From assembly GCA_025455665.1 (NCBI GenBank), contig JALOMC010000040.1, forward strand, positions 1-11,614: DNA of 11,614 nt, read 5' to 3'. Origin of the DNA: Chitinophagaceae bacterium (lineage in GTDB: Bacteria; Bacteroidota; Bacteroidia; Chitinophagales; Chitinophagaceae). Shown here piece by piece: positions 1-6,906 of the stretch. The number at the start of each line of letters is the position of its first letter. Position 1 is the stretch's first letter. Under the pieces are notes generated by a model, which saw only the letters and a program-made list of their open reading frames with translations, was not told the DNA's origin and made no database searches. The translations under genes and the position numbers were made by a program.

Positions 1-2534
1 GCCAGCAGTGCTTTTATCTTTTTCAATGTAGCACGGGCAGCAGCCTTTGAAGGATTATCGTAACCCTGTGTAGCATTGGCAATGCTGCCGGCACCTTTCA
101 CCAATTCGGTTTGCAGGTTTTGGCGGAACAGGTTCACGTTGGTCTTCAGATCGGCAGCAAAGCAAGCAGTCACCAGATCGTTCATTACATCGGCTACACT
201 ATAAGTATTGCCATACAAGCTGCTGCTGCTGATGCGCTGCAGGGTCACGGGATTCAGCATGCGCTGCACAGCACTCAGCTGCGCCCCCAGTACATTGTTT
301 TGTGGTTTGGGGTCTTCGGTATTGCCAAAAAAACCAAAGCCTCGACGCTGCTGCTGCAGGTACGGGTAAAGTGCCGCATCGGCATCGAACGCATTGGGAG
401 CCAGCAAGTACTTGCTCAACAAAGCCATCGCCTTCTTTTGGTAATCCACCGGTACTACCGTAAACGGTTTGCCACCACTGTTTTGGCCGGGATAGCTACG
501 GTCTACATACACACCACCGATGTAATTGGCCACGGCATTGGCCATTTGCACCCGCTGGTTGGCCAGTATAAAGTAGCGATTGCGCAGGCGGGCATAGCTG
601 GAGTCGGGATGGGTATACTTGGTTTTGAGTTTGCCCATCAGATTATTCACCAGCTTAAAGCGGTCTTCGGCATAGGCTACCATGTCGTTGCTCAGGTCGT
701 TTACCATCACCCGCGGATCGATACCGCTACCAATGCCACGCATGTCATCGGCATCATTGCCAAAGGCCAGTTTGGGATCGGTACTGCGGGCCAAAATGCG
801 CTTGAGGCCAGCTTCTTCGTCGGCCGCACCAAAAGGCGTGTAGCCGTATTCAATGGCCCACACATCATAAGGGCCCACCTTGGTAGTGTAGTAGTCGCCT
901 TGTTTGCTTCTGTCCAGCGCCACATTGATGGCGGGATAATCCATGACGCTGCCAATAAGCCCCAGCTTGCTGGTAAGTTCTTTGTTGTGTACCTCGGCCG
1001 GGCTCAGCATTTGGCTGGCCTTCATATTGTGATTAAGGCCCAGGGTGTGGCCCATTTCGTGCAGAATGAGATAGTAGATAAACTGCTTGTGCATTTCAGG
1101 CACTTCATTGGGCGCCCGGTCATCATCCAGTACTTCTACCGCTGTGGCACCGGCAGCAAACTGTGCCGCCAGCGACTGCGCCAGCTGGCAGGTAGCCCAA
1201 TGCTTTTTACCGGCGGGGCTCAGCATTTCGTGCAGGCTGTGCTGGTGCCCGTGTGCACCCAGGCCAGCGGGGGCTGCTTCCTTTTCATACAGGTCGTCGA
1301 ACACCACAGTGCCGGCACCGCTGCGCCATTCTACGGTGATATCGGCACCCAATATCTGGCCGGTACGGGGGTTGGTAAAGCTGGGGCCAATGGCGCCGTA
1401 GGGCGGGTACGCATTGCTCACCCAGCGAATGACATTGTAGCGAATATCGGCGGGGTCCCAGGTAGCAGTATCCGGCATTTCTTTCATCACAATGGCATTG
1501 CGGAAGCCGGCTTTCTCAAACGCTTCGTTCCAGCGGCGGCCTGCCTCCATCACATACGGACGCAGCTCTTTTGGCGTAGTATTTTCCACCCACCATACAA
1601 TGGGCTCTACAGGTTCGCTCACGGCTGCGTTGGGGTCCTTTTTCACCAGGTGCCAGCGATTGATTACATCTTTAAACGGTGTAGCACTCAGCGAGGTCAG
1701 GTCATCAATTTCAGAAGAGAAATAACCGAGACGCGGATCATCTCTACGGCCACGAAAATCATTTTGTGGCACTTCCAAAAAGCTGTGCTGCAGTTTCACT
1801 TTGTTGAAGCGGGCATCGGTTACATCTTTTCCTCCCTGGTTAAAGGGCATGGGGTTATCATACGCCAGGTCTACAATTACATCGGTATTGTTGGGGTACG
1901 AACGAACGGCCAGTACCCGGCTTTTGGTAGGGTTCAGGTTGCCCAGATTGAACACTGCTGTAGGTGGTAAACCCGGTGGCATCATGGGTTTTACCGGATC
2001 GAGCTTATCGCCCACAAACAAACCGTCGGATGCTATCAGGTATCCTAACGAATCCTCAATGGCCACTTTTTCCGACAGAAAAACGGCCTCTGGTGCATCT
2101 ACGTTGGCCGACTTGCTGACCGGATTGTTGGGATCATAAAAGAAGTTGGTGTTTTGGGTAGCAAACTCCAGTTTATCGAACACCTTGCGCACCTTAAAAA
2201 TGAGGGTACTGCGGTGCATACTTTGGTTAAGAAACAACCCGGTAGAGCCCCCCAGCGAAAAGCTCTGGTAAATGAACTCTTTGTTCAGTTGGTCTTTGCG
2301 GATGTAGAGTTGAGTACTACCGGTTGTAGTATCCTGGTACACGGTAAAGAGGCCGGCCGCCTTTCGATGGCCTTTTGTTTTGTCGGCCACGCCGGGCTTG
2401 GCAGGCGGGGCTGGCTTTTTGGCCGAATCGGCAGCCGGTGCGGCAGGAGCGGCAGGCTTCTTATCGTCGCGTTGGGCTTGTGCAGCTACACACAACACCA
2501 GTGCAGCCGATAGCAGCCAGGTGGATTTCTTCAT
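1..2534 (-). CDS. Secreted zinc-dependent metalloprotease (DUF5118/DUF5117/DUF4953 type), C-terminus cut by window edge
   Basis: The frame is open from an ATG at 2534 down to base 1 with no stop, giving 844 visible codons; family members are of similar size, so probably little is missing. Residues 1-20 form a Sec signal peptide (KK, hydrophobic core, ending AQA), followed by an Ala/Pro/Lys-rich linker to about residue 48. The N-terminal half matches the DUF5118/DUF5117 pattern from about residue 61 (GLFTVYQD). The catalytic part has HEMGHTLGLNHN at residues 492-503, giving zinc ligands H492, H496 and H502 and general base E493, and a metzincin-like Met-turn SVMDYP with M531. By family knowledge it should be an exported, periplasmic or surface peptidase; the substrate is unknown. 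There is no lipobox around C15, so it is probably not a lipoprotein. An H-x-H-x-H-x-x-H string lies at residues 428-435. It follows the aldo/keto reductase gene by 120 bases on the same strand. Confidence 0.93.
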   Translation of the reverse strand, partial: MKKSTWLLSAALVLCVAAQAQRDDKKPAAPAAPAADSAKKPAPPAKPGVADKTKGHRKAAGLFTVYQDTTTGSTQLYIRKDQLNKEFIYQSFSLGGSTGLFLNQSMHRSTLIFKVRKVFDKLEFATQNTNFFYDPNNPVSKSANVDAPEAVFLSEKVAIEDSLGYLIASDGLFVGDKLDPVKPMMPPGLPPTAVFNLGNLNPTKSRVLAVRSYPNNTDVIVDLAYDNPMPFNQGGKDVTDARFNKVKLQHSFLEVPQNDFRGRRDDPRLGYFSSEIDDLTSLSATPFKDVINRWHLVKKDPNAAVSEPVEPIVWWVENTTPKELRPYVMEAGRRWNEAFEKAGFRNAIVMKEMPDTATWDPADIRYNVIRWVSNAYPPYGAIGPSFTNPRTGQILGADITVEWRSGAGTVVFDDLYEKEAAPAGLGAHGHQHSLHEMLSPAGKKHWATCQLAQSLAAQFAAGATAVEVLDDDRAPNEVPEMHKQFIYYLILHEMGHTLGLNHNMKASQMLSPAEVHNKELTSKLGLIGSVMDYPAINVALDRSKQGDYYTTKVGPYDVWAIEYGYTPFGAADEEAGLKRILARSTDPKLAFGNDADDMRGIGSGIDPRVMVNDLSNDMVAYAEDRFKLVNNLMGKLKTKYTHPDSSYARLRNRYFILANQRVQMANAVANYIGGVYVDRSYPGQNSGGKPFTVVPVDYQKKAMALLSKYLLAPNAFDADAALYPYLQQQRRGFGFFGNTEDPKPQNNVLGAQLSAVQRMLNPVTLQRISSSSLYGNTYSVADVMNDLVTACFAADLKTNVNLFRQNLQTELVKGAGSIANATQGYDNPSKAAARATLKKIKALL

Positions 2535-2605
2535 ACAATGAGAGATTTTGAATGGACAATTTGCATCGAATTAATGGCAGTAAGAACAGTTTCGTACAAG
2601 TGGTA

Positions 2606-2633
2606 AAATAGCTATTTGGCAAAAGCGTTTGCC
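2606..2633. repeat. Two abutting inverted repeats between the reductase and protease genes
   Basis: Positions 2606-2617 are a perfect 12-bp palindrome, AAATAGCTATTT. Immediately next to it, 2618-2633 form a perfect 6-bp stem (GGCAAA / TTTGCC) with a 4-base loop. On the minus strand the hairpin comes first, 21 bases after the reductase stop codon, and is followed by an AT-rich stretch with only a weak U-run. It could be a weak terminator for the reductase gene or an operator ahead of the protease gene; the sequence does not decide. The rest of the 120-base gap (2535-2654) shows no clear promoter motif. Confidence 0.35.
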
Positions 2634-2654
2634 GAGGCTGGTGGCAGCGCTGGC

Positions 2655-3650
2655 CTACCCGGCCGCTTGCATCAGCTGCATCACCGGCTGCCAGCGCCGC
2701 TCAAACAATGCTTGTAAGTATGCGTGATCGGTAGCAGATAACTGTACCAGCCCCTGGGTGTTGAGTGCCACATGCTGCGGTGTGCGGATACCCGGAATGA
2801 CCGTACTAACCTCCGGAAAACCCAGCACAAAACTGAGCGCCAGACTGGCCAGGCTACAATTGTACTGCTTGGCCAGCGGCAACATTTCGGTTCGTAGCAC
2901 ATCGGTAGTAGTTTGAATAATGTTGGGCGTAAGCCGATACGAACGATGGTCTTCGGACGAAAAGTTGGCACCTGGCTTAATGCGACCCGTGAGCAGGCCA
3001 AACTGCAAGGGCATGCGGGCAATGATGCCATAGCCCTGGCTGGCAGCCTGCCGCATAATAGGAACCGCCAACTGATTAATCAGATTGAGCACCAGCTGAA
3101 ACCCATGCCCTTTTTGTAAGGCCAATAAATGAGCTGCCTCCGGCTCGGGTACAAAGGTGATGAGTGAAGCGCCCCAATAGCGGATTTTGCCTTGCTGCTG
3201 CAGCAGTTCCATGGCCTCTATGCACTCGCCCTGCTGCAAATGATGCAGGCGGGCTACATGCAAATGATGAAAATCGATATGGCTCCGCTTCAGCCGTCGC
3301 AGGCTTTGCTCGCAGGCAGCTATGATGTATTCTTTACTGTAATCAATGGCTATTTTGCCATCAGCACCAATTTTTTGTCCCACTTTGCTGGCTACCAATA
3401 CGTCAGATCTATCAGCTACTGTATTGCCCAGTAAGGTTTCGGCATGGCCCAGGCCATAAAAATCGGCGGTATCAAAAAAATTGATCCCTGCATCCAGCGC
3501 CGCATGAATGGCCTGCACCGACACTGCATCATCTGATGGGCCCCAGCCAATTTCAACACCGCCTACGTTTGCACTGCCCCCTATCGCCCAGGTGCCAAAT
3601 CCAATTTCACTCACCTTTAAATCAGTATTGCCAAACTGTCGGTACTTCAT
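2655..3650 (-). CDS. Aldo/keto reductase family oxidoreductase
   Basis: A complete 331-residue protein, the usual length for this (alpha/beta)8-barrel family of NAD(P)H-dependent carbonyl reductases. It opens with the typical KYRQFGNTDLKVSEIGFGTW strand. The catalytic tetrad can be placed: D60 and Y65 in FFDTADFYG, K89 in VASKVG, and H131 at the position of the usual D-x-Y-x-x-H histidine. The C-terminal STVIPGIRTPQHV (from about residue 282) is the nucleotide phosphate-binding signature. The stretch after the catalytic His is odd: instead of the common H-R-P-D it reads HHLHVARLHHL (residues 128-138), with five histidines in ten residues. The ATG at 3650 gives the expected N-terminus. It is transcribed divergently from the cobalamin-binding gene, with 66 bases between the two starts. 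Substrate unknown; general cytoplasmic aldehyde/ketone or sugar reduction is inferred from family only. Confidence 0.93.
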   Translation of the reverse strand: MKYRQFGNTDLKVSEIGFGTWAIGGSANVGGVEIGWGPSDDAVSVQAIHAALDAGINFFDTADFYGLGHAETLLGNTVADRSDVLVASKVGQKIGADGKIAIDYSKEYIIAACEQSLRRLKRSHIDFHHLHVARLHHLQQGECIEAMELLQQQGKIRYWGASLITFVPEPEAAHLLALQKGHGFQLVLNLINQLAVPIMRQAASQGYGIIARMPLQFGLLTGRIKPGANFSSEDHRSYRLTPNIIQTTTDVLRTEMLPLAKQYNCSLASLALSFVLGFPEVSTVIPGIRTPQHVALNTQGLVQLSATDHAYLQALFERRWQPVMQLMQAAG

Positions 3651-3669
3651 AGCTGTTAAAGGTCATGAA

Positions 3670-3697
3670 TTGTTTCGGAGCCGGGCAACTAAATTTG
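3670..3697 (+). promoter_or_regulatory. Bacteroidota-type promoter for the cobalamin-binding protein gene
   Basis: TAAATTTG at 3690-3697 fits the Bacteroidota -7 consensus TAnnTTTG exactly. A TTG at 3670-3672 lies 17 bases upstream, where the -33 element is expected. Transcription would start around 3703, giving a leader of only about 14 bases before the ATG at 3717. No matching -7 element was found on the opposite strand for the divergent reductase gene. Confidence 0.6.
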
Positions 3698-3716
3698 CAG
3701 GGTAAAAGCCGATTGT

Positions 3717-4124
3717 ATGAGCCGACCAATACGTGTGCTGGTAGCAAAAGTGGGCCTGGATGGCCACGACCGTGGAGCCAAAGTGATAGCTACTGCCCTG
3801 CGGGATGCCGGCATGGAAGTGATTTATACCGGACTACGCCAAACGCCTGAAATGGTAGTAAGTGCAGCCCTGCAGGAAGACGTGGACGCCATTGGTGTGA
3901 GTATATTGAGTGGCGCCCACATGACGGTTTTCCCCCGCATTAAAAAACTGATGGATGAAAAAGGGATGAACGATGTGCTATTGACTGGCGGCGGCATTAT
4001 ACCAGACGATGATATGCACCAGCTGAACGACCTGGGCGTGGGCAAGCTTTTTCCGCCCGGTACCAACACCCATGAAATAGCCGGCTACATCACCGACTGG
4101 GTAAAAACAAACCGCGACTTTTGA
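3717..4124 (+). CDS. Stand-alone cobalamin (B12)-binding domain protein, methylmalonyl-CoA mutase small-subunit type
   Basis: A complete 135-residue protein consisting only of the B12-binding Rossmann-like domain of acyl-CoA mutases. The base-off/His-on signature is intact: D15-G-H17-D-R-G20 (DxHxxG, H17 the lower cobalt ligand), S62-I-L64 (the SxL motif), and the glycine run G91-G93 that cradles the nucleotide tail. It lacks the TIM-barrel catalytic domain, so it needs a separate large subunit, as in the two-subunit methylmalonyl-CoA, isobutyryl-CoA or ethylmalonyl-CoA-type mutases. No such partner is in the window: the neighbours are a divergent aldo/keto reductase and the convergent cbb3 operon. 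It appears to be a single-gene transcript with its own promoter and a strong terminator. The family is clear; which mutase it serves is not. Confidence 0.92.
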   Translation: MSRPIRVLVAKVGLDGHDRGAKVIATALRDAGMEVIYTGLRQTPEMVVSAALQEDVDAIGVSILSGAHMTVFPRIKKLMDEKGMNDVLLTGGGIIPDDDMHQLNDLGVGKLFPPGTNTHEIAGYITDWVKTNRDF

Positions 4125-4145
4125 TCAGCTTCGCTTGCGCTAAAT

Positions 4146-4183
4146 AATAAAAAAGAACAGCCCTTGAGCTGTTCTTTTTTATT
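4146..4183. terminator. Bidirectional intrinsic terminator between convergent genes
   Basis: A perfect 16-bp inverted repeat: AATAAAAAAGAACAGC at 4146-4161 and its exact complement at 4168-4183, with the 6-base loop CCTTGA. The A-run on one side and T-run on the other make a U-tract on either strand. It lies 21 bases past the stop of the cobalamin-binding gene and 18 bases past the stop of the convergent SafE-like gene, so it probably ends both transcripts. Confidence 0.93.
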
Positions 4184-4201
4184 GCCATTCAGCCAGATTT
4201 G

Positions 4202-4927
4202 TTAATGACAAGAAATAGCTTCGGCACCTCGGCCTGCTGTAGGCATGGCCTCTAAATGCGGCGATATGTAAGGAATGCCTAAATCAAGACCCCGCAAAAT
4301 GAGTAGTAGCGCAATAATGGCGGTAAACACGGGCAGCAAACGGCGCACCTTGCTGCGATACTGAATACTGAGCTGTGTGGAAAATAGCATGAGTGCCAGC
4401 ATGAGCGGCATAGTAGCCAACCCAAATACGGCCATAAAGCCACCTGCCATCAGCGCATCGCCGGTAGCTACAGCCGCACTTAGCGCTACATACACAAGTC
4501 CGCAAGGCAGCAGGCCATTGAGCATACCCAGTACCAATGGTGCTGCACTATTTTGCCGGCCTACAAATGCCCCCATCAATGGCGACAGTTTGTTGCCAAT
4601 AAACAGGGTCAATTGATTGTGATGAAACAACGAGGGTTTGAAAATGGACACCAATGCAAAAAAAAGCATGGCCAGCCCCAACACGATACTGAGTGCCTGC
4701 TGCCAACCTGCCAATACCAACTGTTGCCCTACCATACCAAACAACACACCTAACAAAGTATAGGTAATCGTTTTTCCGATAAAATAAAGAACCACTCCGG
4801 TGCTGCGCCCACGGCTACCATTGGCTGAAAGTGGCAGCGAAAGTGCAATAGGTCCGCACATACCTACGCAATGCAGGCCGCCTGCCATCCCCAGTACCAG
4901 TGCCGATATCATCATTGTTTCAAACAT
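4202..4927 (-). CDS. TauE/SafE (DsbD_2-like) membrane protein at the end of the cbb3 operon
   Basis: A complete 241-residue polytopic membrane protein with about six hydrophobic segments (roughly residues 5-30, 43-65, 71-95, 130-155, 160-183 and 196-213). It has the family's GGLHCVGMCGP motif in the first segment (H19, C20, C24) and a matching LLPCG in the fourth (C142), a layout related to the electron- or metal-handling DsbD/CcdA fold. Proteins like this are usually annotated as sulfite exporter TauE/SafE family but sit beside ccoG/ccoH in many cbb3 clusters, which points to copper or redox delivery during oxidase assembly (inference). The protein ends in SCH (C240, H241), a possible extra metal-binding tail. 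It follows ccoH by 19 bases and precedes the terminator, so it is probably the last gene of the operon. Confidence 0.88.
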   Translation of the reverse strand: MFETMMISALVLGMAGGLHCVGMCGPIALSLPLSANGSRGRSTGVVLYFIGKTITYTLLGVLFGMVGQQLVLAGWQQALSIVLGLAMLFFALVSIFKPSLFHHNQLTLFIGNKLSPLMGAFVGRQNSAAPLVLGMLNGLLPCGLVYVALSAAVATGDALMAGGFMAVFGLATMPLMLALMLFSTQLSIQYRSKVRRLLPVFTAIIALLLILRGLDLGIPYISPHLEAMPTAGRGAEAISCH

Positions 4928-4946
4928 GACTCCGCCATTTAATTGA

Positions 4947-5387
4947 TCAAGGTGCCACTGTTATTGCTTGCTGTTGGTAATAAGGTTTACCGTTATCCAT
5001 CCAGCTTGTTTTTACTTCGTACCTGCCGGCCGCCAACTTGCTACGTGGCACCGAAACAGTGCCATTGCCTTCCAACGGCAGGGTCACATCAAACTTTGCA
5101 TTATCGGGTCGGTAAAATTTCACTTCGCCAGCACCATTAAAACTACTTACGGGCAGTGTCACGGTTACTGCATCGGCGGCCGAGCTAATTGTTACCGACT
5201 TACCCAACGCTTGCAGGTTCTGCTCGCCATCAATCACCTCCTGGTACCGCAGTTCCTGCGCATAGTAGTCTGTACTGACCAGATCGAAATGCTGGATGGT
5301 ACACAGGTACACCATGCTAAGCATGAACACTACAAAACCTACATACACCAGTAATATCTTCGTTCCCCAGTTCCATTTAATTGTCAT
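4947..5387 (-). CDS. ccoH: CcoH (FixH-family) cbb3 oxidase assembly protein
   Basis: A complete 146-residue protein with a short cytoplasmic N-terminus (MTIKWNWGTKI), one membrane segment at about residues 11-29, and an extracytoplasmic beta-rich domain. This is the FixH/CcoH layout, including the characteristic DYYAQELRYQEVID stretch (residues 40-53) just after the membrane helix. CcoH is an assembly or stability factor that associates with CcoNOP and, in other bacteria, works with the copper ATPase CcoI. It lies 64 bases after ccoG and 19 bases before the SafE-like gene on the same strand. The 64-base gap to ccoG is the widest in the operon and shows no TAnnTTTG motif, so co-transcription is most likely. 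Confidence 0.9.
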   Translation of the reverse strand: MTIKWNWGTKILLVYVGFVVFMLSMVYLCTIQHFDLVSTDYYAQELRYQEVIDGEQNLQALGKSVTISSAADAVTVTLPVSSFNGAGEVKFYRPDNAKFDVTLPLEGNGTVSVPRSKLAAGRYEVKTSWMDNGKPYYQQQAITVAP

Positions 5388-5451
5388 AGTGGCTTCTGTT
5401 TAATTGTTTTCAAGTCAGCTTTTCTCTGAACCCTAATCAGGTATTGCTTTC

Positions 5452-6906
5452 CTACTCCACGTATCCCAAAAAGCTGGTTTTCACCGTTCTGATACGTTTG
5501 CCGTTTTGGTAAATTCCCAGCTTTACATCGCTATCGCGGCGCTTGATGGCGGTTTTTGGCAATACCACAAAAAAAGTTGTCTCTGCCTGACCTTCCGCCG
5601 GCGTTACCAGTTGGTGCCCTCCTACAAGATTTATGCGGCCGGGCACTTCTTCTACGCGTAGCTCTACTGTTATCTGCTGGTGGGTCTTGTTCACCATGTT
5701 CATGTGGTACAAATTGCTCAGGCTATCGGCCCCTACTTCCTGAAACAATTGGCCACGGGCCCTCAAAATAGTTACGTCTACATCATTGCGGGTGGCCAGC
5801 AGCACCACCAGTCCGCTTACCAGCAGCAACAATGCTGCTGAATACCCTTTCATACGACCCGTAAAGCGGAAAGGCTTTTTCTCGGCAATTTGTGTTTCGC
5901 TGGCAAAGCGTATCAATCCACGGTCGAGCCCCACTTTATCCATAACACTGTTACAAGCATCTATACAGGCTGTACAATTCACACATTCCAGCTGCGTCCC
6001 ATTTCTGATATCAATACCAGTAGGACAAACTGCGACACACTGCTTACAATCAATGCAGTCGCCGGCAGCCGACCCTTCTGTACGCTTGCCCTTGACCCTT
6101 GGTTCGCCGCGGTTATAGTCATAGGCTACTACCACCGTATTCTTATCTAATATCACCCCTTGCAAGCGGCCGTACGGACACCAAACGGTGCATACAATTT
6201 CGCGGGCAAAAGCGTATACAGCATAAAAAGCCAGCGTGAAAAACAACAAGGCTACGAAACCCCCGAAGTGCTGCGATACAGGCTCACTGATGATTTGAAA
6301 CAAAGCATCGGTGCCAATGATGTACGAAAGGAACGTATTGGCGATCACAAACGAAAGTGCAAAGAAGGCGACATGCTTGCCGATCTTCTTCACTGCTTTT
6401 TCAGCATTCCAAGGCTGTGCTTTTAGCTTTTTCTGCTCGTTCGGATTACCCTCTATCCACCACTCAATCCGGCGGAAGATCATTTCCATGAAAATGGTTT
6501 GCGGGCAGGCCCAACCGCAAAACACCCGCCCATAAATCATAGTAAACAAGTAAATGAACACCACAAAAGTGACCATGCCCACCCCAAAGATGATAAAGTC
6601 CTGCGGCCAGAAGATCATACCAAGAATGGAGAATTTGCCTTCTACCACATTGATCTGCAGGGCAGGATTGCCCTTGATACGAATAAATGGCAAACTGAAA
6701 AACAGCAACACATAAAATACGCTCAACACCGAACGCATTTTGTACCACTTTCCATGCGGTTGCCAGGCATGTATCCAATTGCGTTTCCCCTCTTTGGTTA
6801 CAGAGGGCATACGGTCGCGAAACGACTGATCCAGCTGTTCAAAACTGATTTTAGCAACAGATTTCGTACTCTTCGGATTGGCTTCTGCTTCCATGGTTGC
6901 TTGCAT
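5452..6906 (-). CDS. ccoG: CcoG (FixG/RdxA-type) membrane iron-sulfur protein
   Basis: A complete 484-residue protein with about five membrane helices (roughly 58-78, 102-122, 178-199, 215-234 and 352-371). Two helices end in NapH-like motifs, FCGWACPQ (C130, C134) and CTVWCPYG (C239, C243). A ferredoxin domain with two 4Fe-4S sets follows: C284, C287, C290, C294-P and C308, C311, C314, C318. An Ig-like C-terminal domain (about 380-484) is typical of FixG. Work on CcoG in proteobacteria links it to reduction of Cu(II) to Cu(I) for cbb3 biogenesis. Its ATG directly follows the ccoP stop (TAA then ATG, no gap), suggesting translational coupling; a second in-frame Met at residue 5 is a possible alternative start. 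Confidence 0.95.
   Translation of the reverse strand: MQATMEAEANPKSTKSVAKISFEQLDQSFRDRMPSVTKEGKRNWIHAWQPHGKWYKMRSVLSVFYVLLFFSLPFIRIKGNPALQINVVEGKFSILGMIFWPQDFIIFGVGMVTFVVFIYLFTMIYGRVFCGWACPQTIFMEMIFRRIEWWIEGNPNEQKKLKAQPWNAEKAVKKIGKHVAFFALSFVIANTFLSYIIGTDALFQIISEPVSQHFGGFVALLFFTLAFYAVYAFAREIVCTVWCPYGRLQGVILDKNTVVVAYDYNRGEPRVKGKRTEGSAAGDCIDCKQCVAVCPTGIDIRNGTQLECVNCTACIDACNSVMDKVGLDRGLIRFASETQIAEKKPFRFTGRMKGYSAALLLLVSGLVVLLATRNDVDVTILRARGQLFQEVGADSLSNLYHMNMVNKTHQQITVELRVEEVPGRINLVGGHQLVTPAEGQAETTFFVVLPKTAIKRRDSDVKLGIYQNGKRIRTVKTSFLGYVE

Noticed and set aside
111..1970. A 619-codon open frame on the plus strand
   Set aside because: It lies antisense to the well-supported zinc metalloprotease gene (HExxHxxGxxHN, signal peptide). 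Its translation shows no recognisable domain and it starts and ends inside that gene.
707..2513. Several shorter open frames on either strand within the metalloprotease gene
   Set aside because: All overlap the metalloprotease in other frames and give low-complexity translations without domain features.
5388..5451. Possible internal promoter in the 64-base gap between ccoG and ccoH
   Set aside because: No TAnnTTTG -7 element or terminator hairpin could be found there on the minus strand.
6464..6778. A cysteine-poor 104-codon frame inside ccoG on the same strand
   Set aside because: It is a frame-shifted reading of ccoG, which is intact with all its iron-sulfur cysteines.
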